From: Candidatus Nanopelagicales bacterium
GTDB taxonomy: Bacteria > Actinomycetota > Actinomycetes > S36-B12 > UBA10799
DNA: 6,964 nt
Assembly (NCBI GenBank): GCA_025455985.1
Contig: JALOLM010000115.1
Span: 1 to 6,964 of the forward strand
Direction: 5' to 3'
The position numbers and the translations under genes are program-made. Of this stretch, positions 1 through 4,487 are shown piece after piece (positions within the stretch are counted from its first letter, which is position 1; each line of letters opens with the position of its first letter). The notes under the pieces are model-generated. The model did not search any database, was not told the DNA's origin, and worked only from the letters and a program-made list of their open reading frames with translations.

Positions 1-626
1 CTCCGCTTGCTGCTGTGGAGGGGTTCATCCGGCAGGTGCTCGGCTGGCGCGAGTACATGTGGCACCTGTATTGGTGGCTGCCCGACGACTACCGACACCG
101 CAACGCCCTGCACGCCGACCGGCCGCTGCCGGACTGGTGGCAGGACCTCGACGCCATCGGTGCCAACTGCGTGGATCAAACCCTGGCCCAGGTGCGCGAC
201 ACCGGTTGGGCCCACCACATCCAGCGGCTGATGGTTCTGGGCTCGTGGGCGCTGCAGCGCGGCTACGACCCGGCCGAGCTCACCGACTGGTTCCACCGGG
301 TGTTCGTCGACGGGTACGACTGGGTCATGCTGGCCAACGTTGTGGGCATGTCGCAGCACGCCGACGGCGGGGTCGTGGCCACCAAGCCGTACACCTCCGG
401 CGGGGCATACATCAAACGCATGAGCGACTATTGCGCGGGCTGTCGGTTCAAGCCAACCGAGCGGACGGGGGAGCGGGCGTGCCCTTTCACCGCCGGCTAC
501 TGGGACTTCCTGGCGCGCAACGAAGCCGCACTGTCCACCAACCACCGGATGAAGCAGCCGTTGGCCGGCCTGCGGCGGTTGGCCGATCTCGACGAGGTGC
601 GGGCGACGGCCGCGCGGTTCGACTGA
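1..626 (+). CDS. FeS bacterial cryptochrome/photolyase (FeS-BCP, PhrB-like), 3' part
   Basis: This is the C-terminal half of a light-driven, FAD-binding DNA repair enzyme of the iron-sulfur photolyase class, whose best known member, Agrobacterium PhrB, repairs (6-4) photoproducts. The reading frame is open to the window edge (codons from base 3), so the N-terminal antenna domain lies outside. Counting the GTG codon at base 15 as residue 1, cysteines 52, 140, 143 and 156 have exactly the spacing of the PhrB [4Fe-4S] ligands 350, 438, 441 and 454. With the same offset of 298, PhrB His365/His366 fall on H67/H68, Trp390 on W92, and Tyr424 and Tyr430 on Y126 and Y132. Tyr391 is Phe93 here. No Trp stands at the ungapped position of Trp342, but W41/W42 lie beside it and a one-residue insertion is likely. 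Conserved blocks include GMSQHADGG and TKPYTSGGAYI. Family assignment is firm; lesion specificity is inferred from the shared residues. PhrB numbering is from memory. Confidence 0.93.
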   Translation, partial: PLAAVEGFIRQVLGWREYMWHLYWWLPDDYRHRNALHADRPLPDWWQDLDAIGANCVDQTLAQVRDTGWAHHIQRLMVLGSWALQRGYDPAELTDWFHRVFVDGYDWVMLANVVGMSQHADGGVVATKPYTSGGAYIKRMSDYCAGCRFKPTERTGERACPFTAGYWDFLARNEAALSTNHRMKQPLAGLRRLADLDEVRATAARFD

Positions 627-638
627 GTTGCGCGGTGT

Positions 639-660
639 CCGGATCTACAGGCTCATCCGG
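639..660. terminator. weak hairpin between convergent genes
   Basis: CCGGAT at 639-644 and ATCCGG at 655-660 form a perfect 6-bp stem with a 10-base loop. It lies in the 79-bp gap between the photolyase stop (626) and the convergent isomerase-like stop (706), where a bidirectional terminator would be expected. There is no T-tract on either strand, as is common in mycobacteria, so this is only a candidate. Confidence 0.25.
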
Positions 661-705
661 TCGCCGGGGCGCCTGTCATTGGGGGGCGGCCGCAACATGG
701 CCACA

Positions 706-1440
706 TCACACAGCCTCGAACCGTGAGTTGAACTCGACCACCGCGGGATCCGTTGTCTTTCGTCGGTGCCAGGGCATCGCCAAAGTGATCGCGGCGGGAT
801 CGCCGGAGACGGTGTAGTCGGGAGGGCCGGGCTCGTCGACGGTCACCCTGCCTCGGTCGAAACGAAGGTGAACCGGGCCGCTCGCGAAGCCGAAGTCGAG
901 CAACCACCGGTCCTGCGCGTCGCGGCCATGGTCGCTCATGAACCCGGGCAGCGCCGACGACGTGTAGCGCCAGAAGGGTTCGGTGTCAGCAGGATCGAAT
1001 TCCCAGTTCCGGCCCGTCGCGCGGGAGATGTCGTCGCCATGGATGAGCAACTCGTTGAGCGCATTACCCCAACTGCCGGCCAGCGTGAGGGTCTGACCGG
1101 CGTGGAACGGCAACTGCGCATCGGCGGGGACCAGGTCCGGGTAGGTGAGCATCCGCTGCATATGCTCACGCAGTTCCCTGCTGAGGGCAGGGACGTCGCG
1201 ACCGATCTGCCCGAGGTCGGCGGCGTTCTCGCGGGCGACCCCGCGCCAGTCGGCGGCCCGCTGCGGGTTGACCGTGTAGCGCCGCCACACCGTCACCACG
1301 TGTGCGTAGACGTCGATGGCTGTCCATGGCATACCGGGGACGCCGGCCGCAAGTTCTTCAGGGTCCAATGACTCGACAAAGTCGATCAGGCGGTCGGTAT
1401 AGAACGCTGCTCGAGCCGCTCCGTGTGTGTGCCAGTCCAT
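706..1440 (-). CDS. maleylpyruvate isomerase family protein, putatively mycothiol-dependent (DinB-like)
   Basis: This 244-aa protein belongs to the actinobacterial TIGR03083-type family: an N-terminal DinB-like four-helix bundle followed by a C-terminal SCP2-like domain. Family members are thought to be metal-dependent and to use mycothiol as thiol co-substrate. The archetype, MDMPI of Corynebacterium, isomerises maleylpyruvate and binds zinc through His52, Glu144 and His148. A matching set is visible here: H47 in the VYAHVVTVW helix, and E130 and H134 in NELLIHGDD. The later part holds LRFDRGRV and a YTVSGDPAAITL stretch typical of the SCP2-like half. The ATG start is well supported by AAGGAGGT (bases 1453-1446 on the - strand) six bases upstream. 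The gene is divergent from the PadR regulator and shares its operator region, so it is the likely regulated target. The substrate cannot be deduced; no aromatic-degradation genes are nearby, so a detoxification or thiol-transfer role fits equally well. Confidence 0.85.
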   Translation of the reverse strand: MDWHTHGAARAAFYTDRLIDFVESLDPEELAAGVPGMPWTAIDVYAHVVTVWRRYTVNPQRAADWRGVARENAADLGQIGRDVPALSRELREHMQRMLTYPDLVPADAQLPFHAGQTLTLAGSWGNALNELLIHGDDISRATGRNWEFDPADTEPFWRYTSSALPGFMSDHGRDAQDRWLLDFGFASGPVHLRFDRGRVTVDEPGPPDYTVSGDPAAITLAMPWHRRKTTDPAVVEFNSRFEAV

Positions 1441-1445
1441 CAGAC

Positions 1446-1453
1446 ACCTCCTT
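1446..1453 (-). promoter_or_regulatory. ribosome binding site of the isomerase-like gene
   Basis: On the - strand these bases read AAGGAGGT, a near-perfect Shine-Dalgarno sequence, separated from the ATG at 1440 by GTCTG (bases 1445-1441). It fixes the start of the isomerase-like gene and suggests efficient translation once the promoter is released. Confidence 0.85.
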
Positions 1454-1457
1454 CATT

Positions 1458-1474
1458 TACTCCTGTCAGGAGTA
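1458..1474. promoter_or_regulatory. operator 1, 17-bp perfect palindrome (putative PadR site)
   Basis: TACTCCTGTCAGGAGTA is a perfect inverted repeat with 8-bp arms around a single central base. It shares the pattern TACTC-N7-GAGTA with operator 2, centred 27 bp to the right. It covers the predicted transcription start of the isomerase-like gene (about 1474) and includes a possible padR -35 (CTGTCA, 1463-1468). Binding by the adjacent PadR protein is inferred from position and symmetry. Confidence 0.75.
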
Positions 1475-1490
1475 GATGTGACTTTACTCT
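1463..1490 (+). promoter_or_regulatory. possible padR promoter
   Basis: CTGTCA (1463-1468) and TACTCT (1485-1490), 16 bases apart, are a plausible -35/-10 pair facing padR, one box in each operator. The predicted start near 1497 leaves a leader of only about 16 bases, so the AGGAG at 1495-1499 may not be fully transcribed and translation might start with little or no Shine-Dalgarno help. Weaker evidence than for the promoter on the other strand. Confidence 0.4.
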
Positions 1491-1507
1491 CGATAGGAGT
1501 AAAGTCA
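1479..1507. promoter_or_regulatory. operator 2, 11-bp inverted repeat (putative PadR site)
   Basis: TGACTTTACTC (1479-1489) and GAGTAAAGTCA (1497-1507) are perfect inverted arms around a 7-bp spacer. The core, 1485-1501, is again TACTC-N7-GAGTA. The element fills the space between the -35 and -10 boxes of the isomerase-like promoter and overlaps the possible padR -10 (TACTCT). A repressor bound here would block RNA polymerase in the isomerase direction and probably also toward padR. Confidence 0.78.
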
Positions 1508-1508
1508 A
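1481..1508 (-). promoter_or_regulatory. promoter of the isomerase-like gene
   Basis: Read on the - strand, TTGACT (1508-1503) is followed after 16 bases by TAAAGT (1486-1481), a good -35/-10 pair for the housekeeping sigma factor (-10 of TANNNT type). Transcription would start near 1474, giving a leader of about 33 bases that contains the strong ribosome binding site. The whole promoter lies inside operator 2. Confidence 0.7.
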
Positions 1509-1512
1509 CCCC

Positions 1513-2163
1513 ATGGCGGAACTGACGACCACGTCCTACGCGATCCTGGGCTTGCTGAATCTGCGCCCGCACACGGCTTATGAACTGGCCGCACAGTCCC
1601 AGCGCTCTCTGCGCTTCGCCTGGCCCACGGCACCGAGCCGCCTCTACGCGGAGCCCAAGAGGCTGGCGGAACTGGGGTTGATACGGATCGGTGAACAAGC
1701 GGCAGGGCCGGTACGAACCCGGCAGGTCTACCGGATCACCAGAGCGGGGCGAAGAGTGCTGCGGGACTGGCTCAAGACCCCGCCGGCCCCGCTGCGCCTG
1801 GACGCGGAGGTGCTGCTGCGGATGCTCTTCGCGGATGCCGGGTCGAGCCAGGAGCTGATTTCCGCGCTGCACGCGACCCGTGATCAGGTGCTCGCGGAGT
1901 ACGCCGACGGCATGGAGTATGTGAGGCAGTATTCCGCCGGTGACGTGGCCTACCCGGAACGTATGCATCTGAACCTCATCTGGATGACGTTCGTGGCGGA
2001 GTTCCTGCAGTTGGTCAACGACTGGGCGGTGTTCGCCGAAGAGGAGACTGGATCCTGGCACAAGGCATCCGACCGGGGCCGTACGCAGCGCGCCGAAGAA
2101 CTTCTAAACGCACTGGAGGCGGGGCGGCGGGTCATTGACCGCCAGCGCTTGCCGGAGCAGTGA
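1513..2163 (+). CDS. PadR family transcriptional regulator
   Basis: This 216-aa DNA-binding repressor has the PadR layout. Residues 1-88 form a winged helix-turn-helix (TSYAILGLLNLRPHTAYEL, then SRLYAEPKRLAELGLI, then a wing ending VYRITRAGRRVL). Residues about 95-178 are a helical dimerisation region of the Vir-act-alpha-C type (LDAEVLLRMLFADAG onward), followed by a charged tail. PadR proteins normally repress an adjacent, often divergent gene and release DNA on binding a small ligand. The ATG at 1513 was chosen because homology begins at once (MAELTTTSYAILGLL), while the in-frame GTG at 1423 would add 30 unrelated residues encoded across both operators. A modest AGGAG (1495-1499) lies 13 bases upstream. 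The divergent isomerase-like gene and the two matched palindromes between them point to repression of that gene and autorepression; both are inferred. The ligand is unknown. Confidence 0.92.
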   Translation: MAELTTTSYAILGLLNLRPHTAYELAAQSQRSLRFAWPTAPSRLYAEPKRLAELGLIRIGEQAAGPVRTRQVYRITRAGRRVLRDWLKTPPAPLRLDAEVLLRMLFADAGSSQELISALHATRDQVLAEYADGMEYVRQYSAGDVAYPERMHLNLIWMTFVAEFLQLVNDWAVFAEEETGSWHKASDRGRTQRAEELLNALEAGRRVIDRQRLPEQ

Positions 2164-2166
2164 GCC

Positions 2167-3084
2167 TCAGACCTCCAGCAGCACCTTGCCGAAGTGCCCG
2201 GAGTCGGCAAGCAGCCTGTGGGCCGCCTCGGCCTGCGCCAAAGGCAGTACCCGGTCCACCACCGGCTTGATCGCCCCGGCGTCGTACAACGGCCAGACGT
2301 CACGCACGACCGCCGAGCAGATCTGCGCCTTCTGAACGTCGCTGCGAGTGCGCAGGCTGGTCGCGATGACGCAGCCACGCCGGCTCAACAGCGACCCCAG
2401 ATTGAGCTCGGCCTTAACGCCGCCCTGAAGTCCGATCACCACCAAGCGACCGCCGTCGGCCAGCGCCGACACGTTGCGCTCCAGGTACTTCGCCCCGACC
2501 ACGTCCAGGATCACGTCCACAGGTCGCGGCAGGGCCTCGACAAAGTCCTGCTCACGATAGTTGATCAATACTTCAGCGCCGAGTTCCGCGCAACGCGCCA
2601 GCTTCTCATCGCTGCCCGCCGTGACGGCCACCCGCGCCCCGATCGCCCGCGCCCACTGGATCGCGAACGTGCCGATGCCCGAACCGCCGCCGTGGATGAG
2701 CACCCACTCGCCGGGTTGCAGGTGTGCGGTCATCGCCAAGTTGGAGTAAACCGTGCACGCCACCTCCGGGATGGCAGCGGCGGTCACCACGTCGAGCCCC
2801 GGCGGCAGCGGCATCACCTGCCCGCGGGGAACGGCCACCTTCTGCGCGTAACCGCCGCCCGCCAACAACGCACACACTGGCTGGCCATCGAGGTACCCGG
2901 AGACCTCCAGGCCGAGAATGTCGCTGACCCCCGGCGGCGGCGGGTAGAAGCCTTGGCGCTGCAGCAGATCGGCGCGGTTGACGCCGGCCGCGGCGACCTC
3001 CACAAGCACCTCACCGGGCCCGGGCAGAGAATCCGCAACCTCGGCGAGAGTCATTTCTTCGGCTGTCACGACGATCGCTTTCAC
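2167..3084 (-). CDS. NAD(P)H:quinone oxidoreductase, PIG3-like zinc-free MDR family
   Basis: This medium-chain dehydrogenase/reductase of the quinone oxidoreductase (PIG3/TIGR02824-like) group probably reduces quinones or related enones with NADPH in the cytoplasm. Visible family marks are GVNRADLLQRQGFYPPPPG (residues 34-52), ILGLEVSG, CALLAGGGYA (71-80), IPEVACTVYSNL (105-115) and the Rossmann loop HGGGSGIGTFAIQ (131-143), followed by TAGSDEKL and LQGGVKAELNLG. The cysteine and histidine ligands of zinc alcohol dehydrogenases are absent. I prefer the GTG at 3084 because homologs begin MKAIVV; a GTG at 3093 would add three residues with no better ribosome binding site. The protein (305 aa) is shorter than the usual 320-330: the loop after GLEVSG lacks about 12 residues, including the usual VGDxV motif, and two later loops are also short. 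Its stop lies 3 bp from the padR stop. It is transcribed away from the Pro-rich gene at 3169. Confidence 0.9.
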   Translation of the reverse strand: MKAIVVTAEEMTLAEVADSLPGPGEVLVEVAAAGVNRADLLQRQGFYPPPPGVSDILGLEVSGYLDGQPVCALLAGGGYAQKVAVPRGQVMPLPPGLDVVTAAAIPEVACTVYSNLAMTAHLQPGEWVLIHGGGSGIGTFAIQWARAIGARVAVTAGSDEKLARCAELGAEVLINYREQDFVEALPRPVDVILDVVGAKYLERNVSALADGGRLVVIGLQGGVKAELNLGSLLSRRGCVIATSLRTRSDVQKAQICSAVVRDVWPLYDAGAIKPVVDRVLPLAQAEAAHRLLADSGHFGKVLLEV

Positions 3085-3090
3085 GAATTC

Positions 3091-3127
3091 CACGCTAGCG
3101 GAGTGTCACGCTACGAGATTGAGCGTG
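3091..3127. promoter_or_regulatory. three CACGCT half-sites in a divergent intergenic region
   Basis: CACGCTA occurs at 3091-3097 and 3107-3113, 16 bp apart in direct orientation, and the inverted form AGCGTG at 3122-3127 pairs with the second copy across 9 bases. The cluster fills the space between the quinone oxidoreductase start and the Pro-rich gene, so it may be a binding site for an unknown regulator. Six-base matches this close can also arise by chance. Confidence 0.3.
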
Positions 3128-3136
3128 CGCGGGCAG

Positions 3137-3142
3137 TAGCCT
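3137..3142 (+). promoter_or_regulatory. candidate -10 element of the Pro-rich protein gene
   Basis: TAGCCT fits the mycobacterial TANNNT -10 pattern and lies 26 bases before the ATG at 3169, giving a short leader that holds the AGGGAGG ribosome binding site. No clear -35 is seen at 16-18 bases; TTGAGC at 3119-3124 is too close. The same hexamer lies just before the glycerate kinase start. Confidence 0.35.
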
Positions 3143-3157
3143 GTGCCCCAGCGAACC

Positions 3158-3164
3158 AGGGAGG
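3158..3164 (+). promoter_or_regulatory. ribosome binding site of the Pro-rich protein gene
   Basis: AGGGAGG followed by CGTC and then ATG at 3169. This decides the start: the frame is open far upstream, but that part is antisense to the quinone oxidoreductase gene. Confidence 0.8.
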
Positions 3165-3168
3165 CGTC

Positions 3169-3939
3169 ATGTCCAACGAGAACACCGGTCCGGTCGGTGG
3201 TGGCCCGCAGCAGCCACCTGGCGGTATGCCTCCTGGCTACGGCCAGCCGCCGCCGCAGCCGTATCCGCCGGGCTACGGGCCGCCCCAGGGCCAACCGCCC
3301 GGTGGGATGCCGCCTCAGGGCCAGCCACCCGGTGGGATGCCGCCTCAGGGCCAGCCACCCGGTGGGATGCCGCCCGGGGGACCGATCCCGCCCACACCCG
3401 CCCCGGTTCCTGAGCCTGAGGCCAAGTCCGGCGTCGGCTGGAAAGTGGCCACCGGTGTCTGCGCTCTGCTGGCCGTAGGGGCGCTGGCTTGGGGGTTCAT
3501 GCAGAAGAGCGATGCGGACAAGGCCGCAGAGGCCAATGCCGCCGCGCTGGCAACGGCCCAGCAGCAGCTCGCGGCGGCCGAGAAGGAAGACGAGGAGCTC
3601 AAGAGCCAACTCGAGGCGGCCAAGGAAGCGCATCAAGAGGTCGAGGCCAAGTACAAGACCAAGGCCCGCGACCTCAAGAACGAGACCGCCCAGTTGAAGT
3701 CCATCGAAGAGCAGGCCAAGCAGGCTGCGGCGACCGCCGCGAAGAACAACGCGACGCTGAAGCAGGAACTCGCCTCGGCGCAGTCACAGGCGGCCCTGGC
3801 GACGAAGTGCGCACAGGTCATGGCTACGGGAATGCAGGTCATCTACGACGCGCCGACCCCCGAGAAGGTCATGAACGACGTGGCCAAGGAGATGCAGAAG
3901 GCTTCTGAGAGTTGTCAGGGCGTGGTGACCGTCGGCTGA
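3169..3939 (+). CDS. Pro/Gly-rich single-pass membrane protein with coiled coil
   Basis: The function of this 256-aa protein is not recognised; its architecture is clear. Residues 1-86 are disordered and rich in Pro, Gly and Gln, with three successive 10-residue units GQPPGGMPPQ/G at 41-70. A hydrophobic segment at about 90-110 (VATGVCALLAVGALAWGF) is a single membrane span. Residues about 112-210 are dominated by Ala, Glu, Lys and Gln and form a long charged helix, probably a coiled coil. A compact tail (211-256) carries Cys214 and Cys249, which could form a disulfide outside the membrane. With no signal peptide, an N-inside/C-outside topology is likely, as in many mycobacterial proteins with Pro-rich cytoplasmic tails. 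The peroxidase gene follows after 42 bases on the same strand, so co-transcription is possible. Candidate roles are envelope scaffold or partner-binding adaptor; the sequence does not discriminate between them. Confidence 0.85.
   Translation: MSNENTGPVGGGPQQPPGGMPPGYGQPPPQPYPPGYGPPQGQPPGGMPPQGQPPGGMPPQGQPPGGMPPGGPIPPTPAPVPEPEAKSGVGWKVATGVCALLAVGALAWGFMQKSDADKAAEANAAALATAQQQLAAAEKEDEELKSQLEAAKEAHQEVEAKYKTKARDLKNETAQLKSIEEQAKQAAATAAKNNATLKQELASAQSQAALATKCAQVMATGMQVIYDAPTPEKVMNDVAKEMQKASESCQGVVTVG
3286..3375 (+). repeat. 30-bp in-frame tandem repeat, three copies
   Basis: Three consecutive 30-bp units lie at 3286-3315, 3316-3345 and 3346-3375. The first differs from the second at two bases (CCAACCGCCC versus CCAGCCACCC), and the third differs from the second only in its last base. 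Over 3301-3360 two 30-bp units are identical. Being a multiple of three, copy-number change would keep the frame and add or remove 10 residues (GQPPGGMPPQ) from the cytoplasmic tail. Confidence 0.92.
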
Positions 3940-3981
3940 GCAGCGTTGGCGGGTTCGCCTGCGAGTCGGGAGACTGAGGCC

Positions 3982-4461
3982 ATGAGCATCTACGACTTCA
4001 AGGTCTCCGCGCGCGATGGCTCGCAGGTCGACCTCGCCCAGTACAAGGGTCAGCCGCTGGTCATCGTCAACACCGCGAGCAAGTGCGGCTTCACCCCGCA
4101 GTTCGCCGGGCTTGAGCAGTTGTATCAGGAGTACAAGGACCGCGGGCTGACTGTGATCGGGTTCCCGTGCAATCAGTTCGGCAATCAGGATCCGGGGACC
4201 AACGAGGAGATCGCGGAGTTCTGTCAGGTCAATTACGGCGTCACCTTCCCCATGATGGGCAAGATCGACGTCAATGGTGAGAACGCCGACCCGCTGTACA
4301 CGTGGCTCACTTCGCAGGCCCGCGGATTCTTGGGGACCAAGGGGATCAAGTGGAACTTCACCAAGTTCCTCATCGGTCCCGATGGCGAGGTCGTGGAGAG
4401 GTTCAGCCCGCAGGACGCGCCGGAGAAGATGGGTGCCGCGATAGAGAAGGTGCTGGCCTGA
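3982..4461 (+). CDS. glutathione peroxidase family thiol peroxidase
   Basis: This complete 159-aa thioredoxin-fold peroxidase reduces hydrogen peroxide and organic hydroperoxides. The catalytic tetrad is intact: Cys35 (NTASKCGF, Cys in place of selenocysteine), Gln69 (FGNQDPG), and Trp124 and Asn125 (KWNFTKFLI). FPCNQFGNQ and the NGENADPLYTWL block are also typical. Cys81, in EFCQVNYGVTFP, sits about where non-animal members of the family carry the resolving cysteine, so a two-cysteine, thioredoxin-dependent cycle is likely. That fits an organism expected to use mycothiol rather than glutathione, so the family name need not describe the reductant. The ATG at 3982 is chosen because homology starts there and GGGAGA (3968-3973) lies eight bases upstream. 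No signal peptide, so it acts in the cytoplasm. It lies 42 bases after the Pro-rich gene and 26 bases before glycerate kinase. Confidence 0.94.
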   Translation: MSIYDFKVSARDGSQVDLAQYKGQPLVIVNTASKCGFTPQFAGLEQLYQEYKDRGLTVIGFPCNQFGNQDPGTNEEIAEFCQVNYGVTFPMMGKIDVNGENADPLYTWLTSQARGFLGTKGIKWNFTKFLIGPDGEVVERFSPQDAPEKMGAAIEKVLA

Positions 4462-4475
4462 CGACTGCAAGCACC

Positions 4476-4481
4476 TAGCCT
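4476..4481 (+). promoter_or_regulatory. candidate -10 for a leaderless glycerate kinase transcript
   Basis: TAGCCT matches TANNNT and ends six bases before the ATG at 4488, the spacing expected when transcription begins at or next to the A of the start codon. No good Shine-Dalgarno precedes this ATG (only GAGG, one base away). Leaderless genes are common in mycobacteria. No clear -35 is visible. Confidence 0.45.
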
Positions 4482-4487
4482 CGAGGC

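Noticed and set aside
59..817. + strand 252-codon frame overlapping the photolyase
   Set aside because: Arg/Pro/Gly-rich composition typical of an out-of-frame read in GC-rich coding DNA; the photolyase frame is certain.
766..1371. + strand open frame opposite the isomerase-like gene
   Set aside because: Shadow of the - strand gene, which has the metal triad, promoter and ribosome binding site.
1423..1512. Upstream GTG start for PadR
   Set aside because: It would place 30 non-homologous residues across both operators and the promoter; homology starts at the ATG at 1513.
2194..3168. Long + strand open frame joined to the Pro-rich protein, which would add 325 residues at its N-terminus
   Set aside because: It is antisense to the well-supported quinone oxidoreductase, has Arg/His-rich shadow composition, and the ATG at 3169 has a strong ribosome binding site.
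3949..3960. Small hairpin GGCG-GGTT-CGCC between the Pro-rich gene and the peroxidase
   Set aside because: A 4-bp stem with no T-tract is too weak to call a terminator or regulatory element.
3946..3981. Upstream TTG start for the peroxidase
   Set aside because: The 12 added residues are not family-like, and GGGAGA is correctly spaced for the ATG at 3982.
4126..4133. CAGGAGTA inside the peroxidase gene, like a half of the PadR operator
   Set aside because: The left half is absent (GCAGT instead of TACTC at the required spacing), so it is a chance half-site. The same holds for GAGTA at 2744-2748.
3784..4470. 228-codon - strand open frame opposite the peroxidase
   Set aside because: The peroxidase with an intact catalytic tetrad accounts for this DNA; the antisense product resembles no family.
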